Part shown: positions 16,166-25,064 of the stretch, in pieces | How positions within the stretch are numbered: position 1 is the first letter of the stretch | How the letters are laid out: each line of letters opens with the position of its first letter | Assembly (NCBI RefSeq): GCF_903645325.1 | Contig: NZ_CAHJXQ010000001.1 | Span: 496,001-560,000, forward strand | From: Microbacterium tenebrionis | GTDB lineage: Bacteria; Actinomycetota; Actinomycetes; Actinomycetales; Microbacteriaceae | Direction: 5' to 3' | Length of the DNA: 64,000 nucleotides | Position numbers and translations under genes: made by a program | The notes under the pieces: generated by a model | What the model was told of the DNA's origin: nothing | What the model saw: the letters and a program-made list of their open reading frames with translations, nothing else | Databases searched by the model: none

Positions 16166-17704
16166 TCACACCCACGTCGGCAGCCAGTTGTGCACGAGCC
16201 AGAACTCATACGGCACGCTCATGCCCGTCCACACCGGGTAGTAGAACGCCGACACCAGCACGACCACGACGAGGAACACCATCACCGTGCGCTCGCCGGC
16301 CTGCCGACGATGCAGTGGATCCTCACGGCGGCCGCCCATGTCCCGGAGGGCGAGTGTCAGGGCCAGGACCAGGAACGGCATCATCACCACCGTGTAGAAC
16401 TGGAAGATCGTCCGCTCCGGGTACAGGAGCCACGGAACATACGTGATGGCGAGGCCGACGAGCGGCACGCCGTAGGTCCACGGCATCGGCCGGCGTTCGA
16501 TGAGGCCGCGCACGAACCGGTAGAGCAGATAGGCCGCGGCGGCGACTCCGGCGTACCAGATCAGTGGATTCGGCACCGTGGAGATCACCGAGATGCAGTG
16601 GTCGGTGCCGCAGCTCTGGTCGTCGCCGGTCCACACCGCCGTCGGACGGATCAGGAAGGGCCACTGCCACGCCGGGCTGGCGTACGGATGCCCCGAGTTG
16701 AGGCCCACGTGAAACGCGTAGATCGCCTCGTGGTATTTCCACAGCGCGGTGAACGGGTTCGCGTCGGACTGCCGGTCGTAGCCGCCGGCCGTCAGCAGCC
16801 ATCCCGTCCATGATGCGAGATACGTGAGCGCGGCGGCGGGTACCAGCAGCAAGAACGTCACGGGGCCCTGGCGGGCCGCGGCATCCATCGGCCAGAAGGC
16901 GATCCCGGCGCGGCGGCGCGCGAGCGCATCCGTGACGACGAGGTAGATCCCGAAGCCGGCCAGTGCATACAGTCCCGACCACTTGACGGCGGTCGCGGCG
17001 CCGAGGGCGACACCGGCGGCGATGAGCCAGGGACGCCGCCAGATCACGGGGCCCCAGAGCGCGCTCTCGGAGTTCTCCACGAGTGGGATGCTCCGCCGCC
17101 GATCGAGCAGCACGAAGAGGAGCCCCAGCAGGATGAAGAAGGTCAGGATGCCGTCGAGCAGCCCGATCCGGCTCATCACGATGCTCAGCCCATCGATGGC
17201 GAGCAGGAGCCCGGCGACGCTCGCCGCGACGACGGAACGGGTGAGCTCCTTGGCTACGAGGTAGACCAGCAGCACGGTGGCCGTGCCGACCAGCGCGACC
17301 ATCAGTCGCCACGCCGCGCTGTTGCCGGCACCGAAGAGGCCCATGCCGAGGGCGATGATCCATTTGCCGAGCGGCGGATGCACGACGAAGCTGCCGGTCT
17401 CGGTCAGGGCGGTCGTGTCGCCGGTCAGGAACTGCTCGTTCGCGCCGTCGCCCCAGGTGCCCTCGTAGCCGAGCGTCCACAGTGACCAGGCGTCCTTGAC
17501 GTAGTAGGTCTCGTCGAAGGCGAGGGTGTGCGGGTGGGCCAGGTTCGCGAGGCGCAGCACGGCCGCGAGCGCCGTGATCACGAGCGGCGCGAGCCACCGG
17601 ATCATGCGACTCCAGTCCGGATCGACGAGAACGCGATCGCGCAGGCGCCCCCACGCCGTCAGGCGCTCGGCCGGAGGCGGGAGCAGGGGCACGGGTGCGG
17701 ACAC
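16166..17704 (-). CDS. pmt: protein O-mannosyltransferase (Pmt)
   Basis: The 512-residue GT39 enzyme has about ten transmembrane helices. Near the first extracytoplasmic loop it carries FDETYYVKDAWSL (about residues 58-70), holding the catalytic Asp-Glu pair, followed by VHPPLGKW. The family moves mannose from polyprenyl-phosphate-mannose to Ser/Thr of exported proteins; in mycobacteria it is Rv1002c. It starts with GTG and is divergent from rsmI with only 22 bases between the starts. That gene pair is widely conserved in actinobacteria. GDP-mannose for the donor could come from the enzyme at 62187. Confidence 0.93.
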   Translation of the reverse strand: MSAPVPLLPPPAERLTAWGRLRDRVLVDPDWSRMIRWLAPLVITALAAVLRLANLAHPHTLAFDETYYVKDAWSLWTLGYEGTWGDGANEQFLTGDTTALTETGSFVVHPPLGKWIIALGMGLFGAGNSAAWRLMVALVGTATVLLVYLVAKELTRSVVAASVAGLLLAIDGLSIVMSRIGLLDGILTFFILLGLLFVLLDRRRSIPLVENSESALWGPVIWRRPWLIAAGVALGAATAVKWSGLYALAGFGIYLVVTDALARRRAGIAFWPMDAAARQGPVTFLLLVPAAALTYLASWTGWLLTAGGYDRQSDANPFTALWKYHEAIYAFHVGLNSGHPYASPAWQWPFLIRPTAVWTGDDQSCGTDHCISVISTVPNPLIWYAGVAAAAYLLYRFVRGLIERRPMPWTYGVPLVGLAITYVPWLLYPERTIFQFYTVVMMPFLVLALTLALRDMGGRREDPLHRRQAGERTVMVFLVVVVLVSAFYYPVWTGMSVPYEFWLVHNWLPTWV

Positions 17705-17714
17705 GCGACCAGCC

Positions 17715-17720
17715 TAAGCT
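17715..17720 (+). promoter_or_regulatory. -10-like hexamer TAAGCT, leaderless rsmI start
   Basis: TAAGCT ends 6 bases before the rsmI GTG and lies inside the 22-base gap to the divergent pmt start. The reverse strand of the same gap must hold at least part of the pmt promoter. Confidence 0.55.
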
Positions 17721-17726
17721 GAACGG

Positions 17727-18548
17727 GTGATCATCCTCGCGGCGACCCCGATCGGCAACCTCGGCGATGCCTCCCGACGCCTGATCGAAGTGCTCGAGAA
17801 CGCGACCGTCGTCGCTGCCGAGGACACCAGGACGACGGCCCATCTGCTGAAGGCGCTGCACATCGCGAACCGGCCGCGGCTGATCGCGCTGCACGACCAC
17901 AACGAGAAGCACAAGGCCGCGGAGATCGTCGCGCTCGCCACCGACGAGGACGTCGTCGTCGTCAGCGATGCGGGGATGCCGGCGGTCAGCGACCCGGGGT
18001 ACGGACTGGTCGCCGAAGCCGTCGCGCAGGGCGTGACCGTGACGGCGATCCCCGGGCCGAGCGCCGTCATCATGGCCCTCGCGATCTCGGGGATGCCCAC
18101 CGACCGTTTCACGTTCGAGGGGTTCCTGCCGCGCAAGCCGGGGGATCGGCGGCGCGAGCTGCAGGCGCTCGCCGCCGAGTCCCGCACGATGATCTTCTTC
18201 GAGTCGCCGTCGCGTCTGGCCTCGTCTCTCGCCGACATGGGGGCGGTCTTCGGCGACGACCGCCGCATCGCGGTGTGCCGCGAACTCACCAAGATGTACG
18301 AAGAGGTGCGGCGCGGCACGGCATCCGAGCTGGTCTCGTGGGCAGAGGGCGGCGTGAAGGGCGAGATCGTCGTCGTCGTCGAGGGGGCGACGCCCGTCGT
18401 CGCATCCGCAGAGGATGCCGGCGTCCAGGTGCAGGCGCTCGTCGAGGGCGGCGTGCGGCTGAAGGATGCGTGCGCCGAGGTCGCCGCCGCCACCGGCCTC
18501 AGCTCCCGCGACCTCTACCAGCAGGCTCTCGCGTCACGGAAGCGATGA
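17727..18548 (+). CDS. rsmI: 16S rRNA (cytidine1402-2'-O)-methyltransferase RsmI
   Basis: The 273-residue protein matches RsmI/YraL: ATPIGNLGDASRRLIEVL at the start, VVAAEDTRTT (about residues 31-40), VSDAGMPAVSDPGYGLV (about 80-96), AIPGPSAV (about 110) and FFESPSRL (about 155). It uses S-adenosylmethionine to methylate the ribose of C1402 in the decoding centre. The start is GTG behind a leaderless-type -10. Its stop overlaps the next methyltransferase start as ATGA. Confidence 0.95.
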   Translation: MIILAATPIGNLGDASRRLIEVLENATVVAAEDTRTTAHLLKALHIANRPRLIALHDHNEKHKAAEIVALATDEDVVVVSDAGMPAVSDPGYGLVAEAVAQGVTVTAIPGPSAVIMALAISGMPTDRFTFEGFLPRKPGDRRRELQALAAESRTMIFFESPSRLASSLADMGAVFGDDRRIAVCRELTKMYEEVRRGTASELVSWAEGGVKGEIVVVVEGATPVVASAEDAGVQVQALVEGGVRLKDACAEVAAATGLSSRDLYQQALASRKR

Positions 18549-19156
18549 CGCCGGCGTCGATCGGCGCGGCCTACAACGCACGCGCCGCGGAGTACGCCGA
18601 ACTCGCCGGCGACGTCGAGCAGATGAATGCCGCAGACCGATCTCTGATCGCACAGTGGCGGGATGCCACGCCTGGTCGGCTGCTGGACGCGGGCTGCGGC
18701 CCGGGACTGTGGACCGATTTCCTCGACGGCGAGAACCGGGATGTCATCGGCCTCGACATCTCGGAAGAGCTTCTCGCCGCCGCGCGCAGCCGCCATCCGC
18801 ACCTGCGCCTCGAGCAGGGCTCCTTTTATGCGCTTCCAGTCGCAGACGCATCGCTCGGCGGCATCCTAGCCTGGTACTCGCTGATCCACACACCGCCCGT
18901 CGAACTCCCCGCTGTGCTCGAGGAGTTCGCACGCGCGGTCGCTCCCGGCGGCTCCCTCCTCATCGGTTTCTTCGACGGGCCGCCGCGCCAGCCGTTCGCG
19001 CACGCGGTGACCGAGGCCTACTTCTGGTCAGCGGAAGCGCTCTCCGACCTTCTCGCGTGCGCCGGTTTCACGGTGTCGCACCAGGAGCGCCGCGAACGCG
19101 CACCCGATGAAGTCAGCATCCGCCCCCACGGCGCACTGATCGCGACTCGTCACTGA
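18545..19156 (+). CDS. class I SAM-dependent methyltransferase
   Basis: The 203-residue protein has the glycine motif LLDAGCGPGLWTDFL (about residues 46-60), the acidic strand-2 end VIGLDISEE (about 68), and PVADASLGGILAWYSLIH as motif II/post-II (about 97-114). A single seven-strand domain fills the length. It is translationally coupled to rsmI (ATGA). The substrate is unknown; small molecules are typical for this length. The last 7 bases overlap the convergent membrane-protein gene. Confidence 0.88.
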   Translation: MTPASIGAAYNARAAEYAELAGDVEQMNAADRSLIAQWRDATPGRLLDAGCGPGLWTDFLDGENRDVIGLDISEELLAAARSRHPHLRLEQGSFYALPVADASLGGILAWYSLIHTPPVELPAVLEEFARAVAPGGSLLIGFFDGPPRQPFAHAVTEAYFWSAEALSDLLACAGFTVSHQERRERAPDEVSIRPHGALIATRH

Positions 19157-19719
19157 CGGGCTCGCTCGCTCGCCATGGGGCCGCGCGCCACCTGCTTCAC
19201 CGTCTCCCACACCGGCCATCCCACGAACCAGATGCCGGTGACCAGCCACACCCGCCAGATCCAGCTGACCAGTTCCGCAGTGCGTGCCGGATCGCCGACG
19301 AACCACGTGATCCCGCCGAGGACCAGCGAGGCGATGACCGCACAGAGCACCATCCGTCCCCAGTCCTTCCACTCGTGCGCCAGCCGCGCCGGGCCGTCCT
19401 GCGGCACCTTGATCGGTTCCGGACCTCCAGCGAACCGGTGCGCGAACCAGGCGTCGACCCGGGCGATGACCGTGTGCCCGAACGCGACGGTGAAGCCGAG
19501 GTACACGGCGCCCAGGCCGTGGGTGAAGTCGGCGGTCGCTCCCGCGACGCCCAGATCCCACGCGATCAGGATGAGCAGCGCGACGTCCAGGAGCGGCACG
19601 CACAGCAGCAGCACCGAGGAAAGCCGCTTCAGGCGCAGCAGATACCGGGCGGCGAGGCCGCCGAACAGGACGACCCAGAAGCCGATTTCGCACGCGAGGA
19701 TGGCGATGACGATGTTCAT
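19150..19719 (-). CDS. multi-pass membrane protein
   Basis: The 189-residue product has about five hydrophobic segments (around residues 3-22, 32-52, 60-82, 122-140 and 150-172) and an amphipathic, charged loop near 95-120. No transporter or enzyme motif is visible. Proteins of this type (start MNIVIAILACEIGFWV, many aromatic residues) are common in actinobacteria without known role. The ATG at 19719 is preferred because the hydrophobic start follows directly. Confidence 0.75.
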   Translation of the reverse strand: MNIVIAILACEIGFWVVLFGGLAARYLLRLKRLSSVLLLCVPLLDVALLILIAWDLGVAGATADFTHGLGAVYLGFTVAFGHTVIARVDAWFAHRFAGGPEPIKVPQDGPARLAHEWKDWGRMVLCAVIASLVLGGITWFVGDPARTAELVSWIWRVWLVTGIWFVGWPVWETVKQVARGPMASERARQ

Positions 19720-19814
19720 GCTTCTCACAGTGGAACGGTTCGGGGCCACGCGGATCCTGCGATCGGCGCCGTCGCCTCCCCCGATCGCAGGAGGCGGCTC
19801 AAGAGCGATTCGGG

Positions 19815-19820
19815 CAGGAT
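19815..19820 (+). promoter_or_regulatory. -10-like hexamer CAGGAT
   Basis: CAGGAT ends 6 bases before the ATG at 19827, in the 107-base gap between the divergent membrane-protein and kinase genes. Confidence 0.3.
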
Positions 19821-19826
19821 GAGGGC

Positions 19827-21035
19827 ATGGCGTGGTCTCGGCTCAGGGCGGTGGTGGAGGGCCTGAACACCCACCCGCGCAGCCGGGATGCTCTGGCCGC
19901 CGTCGCGTACCTGCTGTTCGGGATCCTGCTGCTGCACTTCGGCGTCTACGGCATCTGGGGGCCGGCTACCGCGATGCCGTCGAGCGGACTGTGGAGCGCC
20001 GAGACCGCGTTCCTCGTGCTGCTGATCCTGATGTCGGCGCTGGCGACAGCGCGCTCCACGCACCCGTTCCTCGTCCTCGGTGTGGGCGTCCCGCTGCTCG
20101 CCGCCGATCTGATCATCGGCAGCAGCCTGGGCGTGGTCCTGCTGTTCGCCGACTTCGTCTATTGCGCGTTCCGCTACGGCGGAGATCGCGGAGTCCGCGT
20201 CGTCCTGGCGGCCATCATCGCCTCGTGCGCCATCACGACGCTGGCGCTGCTGCTCTGGCCGTCGGTCGACGCGGGGGCGGTGACGCTCGCCATGCAACTC
20301 GCTCTCATCGTGCTCATCGCGGCGCTGTGGGGATGGAACGTGCGCAGCGAGCGGCAGCGCACCCGAGCGGCCATGACCGATGACCACCGGCAGGCCACGC
20401 AACGGCTGCGGCAGGAGATCGCCCACGACCTGCATGACCTCGTCGCCAACCAGATCGCCGTGGCCGGTCTGAACATAGAAGCCGCCCGGCTGCGCATTGC
20501 GCAGATGTCCGAGCCGTCCGACGAGATCGATGAGAGCCTCGCACAGGCCGCCCTCGGCACCGACGAGGCGCACAGTCAGCTGCGGCGGCTCATCGCCGTG
20601 CTCACGACCGTCGACGATTTGAGCCCGGATACGGCGACGGTCCCGGGCGATGGTCAACTGGACACGCTTGTTCCCGTCGGCCGCGCTCTCGTGCGACGCG
20701 GGGCCGGCGTCCACGAGATCCTCGACCGCGCTCCCCGAGCAGCCGGCATCGTGATGCGGGTGCTGCGGGAGCTGGTCATCAACGCCGTCAAGCACGGTGA
20801 GGGCGACGTCATCCTCACGACCAAGGCGGACGACTCTGGTGGAGTGCGGGTACAGGTGACCAACCGGATCCTGGCCCCGGACCGGGTCACCCCGTCCGCC
20901 CGCGCAGGAAGCGGCATCGGCATCACCGGGGCCGCGCTGCTGTTGAACGGCATCGACGGGCACCTCGAATCAGCCGCGACGAGCGACGGCCCATGGCACG
21001 CGACGATCACCATCCGGAAGGAACATCTTGTCTGA
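19827..21035 (+). CDS. NarL-type sensor histidine kinase
   Basis: The 402-residue kinase has five or so transmembrane helices (about residues 20-175) with little outside sequence. A HisKA_3 dimerisation domain follows with EIAHDLHDLVANQIAV, the phosphorylated His being in AHDLHD (about residue 198). The ATP-binding part has MRVLRELVINAVKHG (N-box, about 313) and AGSGIGITGA (G-box, about 367). It senses something in or near the membrane. The next gene is its response regulator; the two overlap by 8 bases. Confidence 0.92.
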   Translation: MAWSRLRAVVEGLNTHPRSRDALAAVAYLLFGILLLHFGVYGIWGPATAMPSSGLWSAETAFLVLLILMSALATARSTHPFLVLGVGVPLLAADLIIGSSLGVVLLFADFVYCAFRYGGDRGVRVVLAAIIASCAITTLALLLWPSVDAGAVTLAMQLALIVLIAALWGWNVRSERQRTRAAMTDDHRQATQRLRQEIAHDLHDLVANQIAVAGLNIEAARLRIAQMSEPSDEIDESLAQAALGTDEAHSQLRRLIAVLTTVDDLSPDTATVPGDGQLDTLVPVGRALVRRGAGVHEILDRAPRAAGIVMRVLRELVINAVKHGEGDVILTTKADDSGGVRVQVTNRILAPDRVTPSARAGSGIGITGAALLLNGIDGHLESAATSDGPWHATITIRKEHLV

Positions 21036-21708
21036 CCGCATCCGCGTCATGATCGTCGACGACCACGAGGCGGTCCGCAGCGGCGTGGGCGCCATCCTGC
21101 GGGTGGATCCCTCGATCGAGATCGCAGGAGAGGCGGAGAACGGCTTCGACGCCGTCGCCCTGTGCCTGCGCACACAGCCGGACGTCGCTCTGGTCGATCT
21201 CCGCATGCCCGATACCGACGGCATCTGGGCGACCGAGCGGATCACCGCGCAGACTGCCACGCGCGTCCTCGTGCTCACGACGTTCGACTCCGACGACCTC
21301 ATCGCCGCAGCGCTGGCGGCCGGGGCGCACGGATATCTCCTCAAGACCACCCGTGGGCCGGAGCTGATCCAGGCTGTGCACCACGTCGCCGCCGATCGAC
21401 ATGTCATCGACCCGGCAGTCGCCGGCAGCCTCATCGCGCAACTGAATGAGCGCCAGGACACCCGGCCCGCCACGCCCCTGCCCGAGCTCACGGGACGCGA
21501 GGCCGACGTGCTCGGCCTCCTCGCCGAGGGACTGACCAACCAGCAGATCGCCGACCGTCTCGGCATCGGCATCACCACGGTCAAAACGCACGTCGGCGCT
21601 CTGTACGACAAGACCTGTGCGACCTCCCGCGTGCAGCTCGGGCGTCTGGGGGAGCGGAGCATCGACCTTCCACGACACAGGAATGGCCGACCCGCGCATC
21701 CCGCCTAG
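21028..21708 (+). CDS. NarL/LuxR-type response regulator
   Basis: The 226-residue regulator has a receiver domain with VMIVDDHEAVRSG (Asp-Asp pair about residue 10), the phospho-acceptor Asp in DVALVDLRMPDTDG (about 54) and Lys in YLLKTTRG. The LuxR helix-turn-helix is LTGREADVLGLLAEGLTNQQ then IADRLGIGITTVKTHVGALY (about 153-193). The start is TTG, inside the end of the kinase gene. The C-terminal tail beyond SRVQLG is longer than usual. The TAG stop doubles as the first bases of the metG -10 hexamer. Confidence 0.9.
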   Translation: MSDRIRVMIVDDHEAVRSGVGAILRVDPSIEIAGEAENGFDAVALCLRTQPDVALVDLRMPDTDGIWATERITAQTATRVLVLTTFDSDDLIAAALAAGAHGYLLKTTRGPELIQAVHHVAADRHVIDPAVAGSLIAQLNERQDTRPATPLPELTGREADVLGLLAEGLTNQQIADRLGIGITTVKTHVGALYDKTCATSRVQLGRLGERSIDLPRHRNGRPAHPA

Positions 21709-21711
21709 AAT
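21706..21711 (+). promoter_or_regulatory. -10-like hexamer TAGAAT, leaderless metG start
   Basis: TAGAAT ends 7 bases before the ATG at 21719 and includes the stop codon of the response regulator, so metG can be transcribed independently. Confidence 0.55.
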
Positions 21712-21718
21712 TGACCGC

Positions 21719-23296
21719 ATGCCCGCAGGCGAATCGTTTTACATCACCACGCCCATCTACTACCCGTCCGATGTGCCGCACATCGGCCACGGGTACACGT
21801 CGGTGGCGGTCGACACGCTCGCGCGCTGGCACCGCCAGTCGGGTGATGACACCTGGATGCTGACGGGCACCGACGAGCACGGCCAGAAGATGCTCCGTGC
21901 CGCCGCAGCGAACGGCGTCACCCCGCAGCAGTGGGTCGACAAGCTCGTGTCCGAGAGCTGGTTCCCGCTGCTGAAGACGCTCGACGTCGCGAATGACGAC
22001 TTCATCCGCACCACGCAGGAACGGCACGAGAAGAACGTGCAGGTGTTCTTCCAGCGGCTCTACGACGCGGGCTACATCTACGCCGGCGAATACGAGGCGC
22101 TGTACTGCGTCGGCTGCGAGGAGTTCAAGCCCGAGTCCGAGATCGTCGATGGCACCGGGCCGTTCGAGGGGCTCAAGGTGTGTGCGATCCACTCCAAGCC
22201 GCTCGAGCTCCTGCAGGAGAAGAACTACTTCTTCAAGCTCAGCGAGTTCCAGGACCGCCTGCTCGAGCTGTACCGGAACGAGCCGGACTTCGTGCGCCCG
22301 CACTCGGCCCGCAACGAGGTCGTCTCGTTCGTCAGCCAGGGTCTGAAGGACCTCTCCATCTCGCGTTCGACCTTCGACTGGGGCATCCCGCTGCCCTGGG
22401 ACGAGTCGCACGTCATCTACGTGTGGGTCGACGCGCTCCTCAATTACGCCACCGCCGTCGGTTACGGCTCCGACGAGGAGACCTTCGCCCGCCGCTGGCC
22501 CGCGTACCACGTGGTCGGCAAGGACATCCTGCGCTTCCACGCCGTGATCTGGCCCGCGCTGCTGATGGCCGCCGGCGTCGATGTGCCCAAGGGCGTCTTC
22601 GCGCACGGCTGGCTGCTCGTCGGCGGCGAGAAGATGTCGAAGTCGAAGCTCACCGGCATCGCGCCGACCGAGATCACCGATGTCTTCGGGTCGGATGCGT
22701 ACCGGTTCTACTTCCTCTCGGCGATCGCGTTCGGACAGGACGGCTCGTTCTCGTGGGAGGACCTCTCCGCTCGCTACCAGGCGGAGCTCGCCAACGGCTT
22801 CGGCAACCTCGCCTCGCGCACGATCGCGATGATCGAGAAGTACTTCGACGGCACGGTCCCCGAGCCCGCCGAGTACGCAGAGCAGGATCTCGCGATCCAG
22901 AGGACCGTGGCAGATGCCGCCAAAGCGGCGGATGCCGCGATCGAGCAGTTCCGCATCGACGAGGCGATCCGCTCGATCTGGACGATCGTCGACGAGCTCA
23001 ACGGATACATCACCGACAACGAGCCATGGGCCCTCGCCCGCGACGAGGCTCAGCGCGGACGCCTCGGCACCGTGCTGTACACGTGCGCCGAGGGCCTGCG
23101 GGCGCTCGCCGCGCTGCTCTCGCCGGTCATGCCGCAGTCGACGCAGAAGCTGTGGTCGGCACTCGGCGCCGCCGAGACGCTCGGCGCTCTGCAGGAGCAG
23201 CCGCTCCGCGAGGCTGGCGCCTGGGGGGCGCTGCGACCGGGCACGAAGGTGCAGAACCTCGCACCCCTCTTCCCCCGCGTGGAGCAGCCGGCTTGA
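21719..23296 (+). CDS. metG: methionyl-tRNA synthetase
   Basis: The 525-residue enzyme has the class I signatures: HIGHG in VPHIGHGYTSVAVD (about residue 20) and KMSKSK in GGEKMSKSKL (about 305). VWVDALLNY, GKDILRFH and the anticodon-binding helical domain follow. It attaches methionine to tRNA(Met). It lacks the C-terminal tRNA-binding extension of E. coli MetG, as in most actinobacteria. The TTGA overlap couples it to tatD. Met supply is a theme of the window (mesX-mesD, metQNI). Confidence 0.97.
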   Translation: MPAGESFYITTPIYYPSDVPHIGHGYTSVAVDTLARWHRQSGDDTWMLTGTDEHGQKMLRAAAANGVTPQQWVDKLVSESWFPLLKTLDVANDDFIRTTQERHEKNVQVFFQRLYDAGYIYAGEYEALYCVGCEEFKPESEIVDGTGPFEGLKVCAIHSKPLELLQEKNYFFKLSEFQDRLLELYRNEPDFVRPHSARNEVVSFVSQGLKDLSISRSTFDWGIPLPWDESHVIYVWVDALLNYATAVGYGSDEETFARRWPAYHVVGKDILRFHAVIWPALLMAAGVDVPKGVFAHGWLLVGGEKMSKSKLTGIAPTEITDVFGSDAYRFYFLSAIAFGQDGSFSWEDLSARYQAELANGFGNLASRTIAMIEKYFDGTVPEPAEYAEQDLAIQRTVADAAKAADAAIEQFRIDEAIRSIWTIVDELNGYITDNEPWALARDEAQRGRLGTVLYTCAEGLRALAALLSPVMPQSTQKLWSALGAAETLGALQEQPLREAGAWGALRPGTKVQNLAPLFPRVEQPA

Positions 23297-24180
23297 CGGA
23301 CAACCCGAGCCAATACGTTCGTGAGCGGGCGACCGGGGGCCGCAAGGACCTCCGGTACCCGCCCGCTCCCGAACCTCTCACGGTGCCCGTCTACGACAAC
23401 CACGCCCACCTCGAGATCGTGGACGGCGACGACCCGCTCACGCTCGCCGAGCAGCTCGACCGGGCAGAGGCCGTCGGCATCCTCGGCGTCGTGCAGGCCT
23501 CCGGCGACGTCGAGTCGTCCCGCTGGGCGGTGGCTGCCGCATCCGCCGACCCCCGCGTCCTCGCAGCCGTGGCGATCCACCCGAACGATGCTCCGGTCTA
23601 CGCAGAAGCGGGGCGGCTCGATGAGGCCATCGCGATCATCGACGAGCTCGCCGCGCACCCGCGGGTGCGGGCGATCGGCGAGACGGGTCTCGACTTCTTC
23701 CGCACCGGACCCGAGGGCCGCGACGCCCAGTTCGCGTCGTTCGAGGCGCACATCGCGCTCACGAAGAAGCACGGCATCGCGATGCAGATCCACGACCGCG
23801 ACGCCCACGACGAGGTCCTCGAGACACTCGCCAGGGTCGGCGCACCGGAGAAGACGGTCTTCCACTGCTTTTCGGGCGACGACGTCATGGCGCGCACCTG
23901 CGCGGATGCCGGTTACCACCTCTCGTTCGCCGGGAACGTGACATTCAAGAACGCGCAGAACCTGCGCGATGCGCTGAAGGTCACCCCGCTCGATCGCATC
24001 CTCGTCGAGACGGATGCGCCGTTCCTGACCCCGACGCCGCTGCGGGGTCGCCCGAACGCTCCCTACCTCGTGCCGATCACGATGCGATTCATGGCGTCCG
24101 AGCTCGACATGCCCGTCGATGAGCTCGCCAACCGGATCGCCGAGAACACGCTGCGCGTCTACGGTTCGTTCACCGACTGA
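23293..24180 (+). CDS. tatD: TatD-family metal-dependent DNase
   Basis: The 295-residue protein has the metal-binding start YDNHAHLEIV (about residue 35), GETGLDFFR (about 131), QIHDRDAHDE (about 161), VFHCFSGD (about 190) and ETDAPFLTP (about 238), the full TatD set. TatD proteins trim DNA with 3'-5' exonuclease activity. The start is TTG at 23293, read from the TTGA overlap with metG. A longer N-terminus of about 25 Arg/Pro-rich residues precedes the fold. Confidence 0.92.
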   Translation: MTDNPSQYVRERATGGRKDLRYPPAPEPLTVPVYDNHAHLEIVDGDDPLTLAEQLDRAEAVGILGVVQASGDVESSRWAVAAASADPRVLAAVAIHPNDAPVYAEAGRLDEAIAIIDELAAHPRVRAIGETGLDFFRTGPEGRDAQFASFEAHIALTKKHGIAMQIHDRDAHDEVLETLARVGAPEKTVFHCFSGDDVMARTCADAGYHLSFAGNVTFKNAQNLRDALKVTPLDRILVETDAPFLTPTPLRGRPNAPYLVPITMRFMASELDMPVDELANRIAENTLRVYGSFTD

Positions 24181-24186
24181 GACAAT
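24181..24186 (+). promoter_or_regulatory. -10-like hexamer GACAAT before rsmA
   Basis: GACAAT ends 6 bases before the ATG at 24193, directly after the tatD stop. It may allow separate leaderless expression of rsmA. Confidence 0.3.
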
Positions 24187-24192
24187 GGCAGG

Positions 24193-25041
24193 ATGACCGT
24201 GACACTGCTCGGCGCGACCGAGATCCGCCGCCTCGCCGCCGAGCTCGACGTCACCCCGACGAAGAAACTCGGGCAGAACTTCGTCGTCGACGCCAACACC
24301 GTGCGCAAGATCGTGCATGTCGGCGGCGTACAGGCGGGGGAGCGCGTGGTGGAGGTCGGTCCGGGCCTCGGATCGTTGACGCTCGCGATCCTCGAGACCG
24401 GAGCATCCGTCACCGCCGTCGAGATCGACCACCGGCTCGCGGCCCGTCTGCCGCAGACCGCCGCCGAGCACGGCGTCCCGGACGACGCCCTCACCGTGGT
24501 CGACGCGGACGCGCTGCGCGTCGCCGAGCTCCCGGGCGACCCCGCCGTTCTTGTGGCGAACCTGCCGTACAACGTCTCGGTGCCGGTTCTGCTGCACTTC
24601 ATGGAGTCCTTCGACAGCATCCGCCGTGGTGTCGTCATGGTCCAGGCCGAGGTGGGGGAGCGTCTTGCCGCCCCACCCGGCAGCAAGGTGTACGGCGCGC
24701 CGAGCGTGAAGGCGGCCTGGTACGGGCCTTGGCGGCTGGCGGGCCACGTGTCGCGGCAGGTCTTCTGGCCCGTGCCGAACGTCGACAGCGTGCTGGTCGC
24801 GTTCGAGCGCGATGACGAGCCGCGAGGCGATGAGGCGCTGCGCCGGGCGACGTTCCAGATCGTGGATGCCGCTTTCCAGCAGCGGCGCAAGATGCTCAGG
24901 CAGGCTCTCGCGACGGTTCTCGGCGGATCGGCCGCCGAAGCGTCCGCGGTTCTCGAGCGGGCCGGGGTCGCACCGACCGCGCGAGGCGAGCAGTTGACGA
25001 TCTCGGACTTCGTGCGGATCGCGCTCGCGCGTCAGGGCTGA
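24193..25041 (+). CDS. rsmA: 16S rRNA (adenine1518/1519-N6)-dimethyltransferase
   Basis: The 282-residue KsgA protein shows [19 protein letters not shown] at the start (about residues 21-39), the SAM site [15 protein letters not shown] (about 53-67) and the catalytic NLPYN motif in [15 protein letters not shown] (about 117-131). It dimethylates two adjacent adenines near the 3' end of 16S rRNA, a late step in 30S maturation. Its place between tatD and ispE is the conserved actinobacterial order, here interrupted by one aldo/keto reductase. Confidence 0.96.
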   Translation: MTVTLLGATEIRRLAAELDVTPTKKLGQNFVVDANTVRKIVHVGGVQAGERVVEVGPGLGSLTLAILETGASVTAVEIDHRLAARLPQTAAEHGVPDDALTVVDADALRVAELPGDPAVLVANLPYNVSVPVLLHFMESFDSIRRGVVMVQAEVGERLAAPPGSKVYGAPSVKAAWYGPWRLAGHVSRQVFWPVPNVDSVLVAFERDDEPRGDEALRRATFQIVDAAFQQRRKMLRQALATVLGGSAAEASAVLERAGVAPTARGEQLTISDFVRIALARQG

Positions 25042-25052
25042 CGCTTCGGGAC

Positions 25053-25058
25053 TAACCT
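25053..25058 (+). promoter_or_regulatory. -10-like hexamer TAACCT, leaderless start
   Basis: TAACCT ends 6 bases before the GTG at 25065. Confidence 0.55.
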
Positions 25059-25064
25059 GGTTGC

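Noticed and set aside
21640..21708. Frameshift at the end of the NarL-type regulator
   Set aside because: The tail after the DNA-binding domain is long and unusual, but neither alternative frame gives a better family match, so I left the gene intact.
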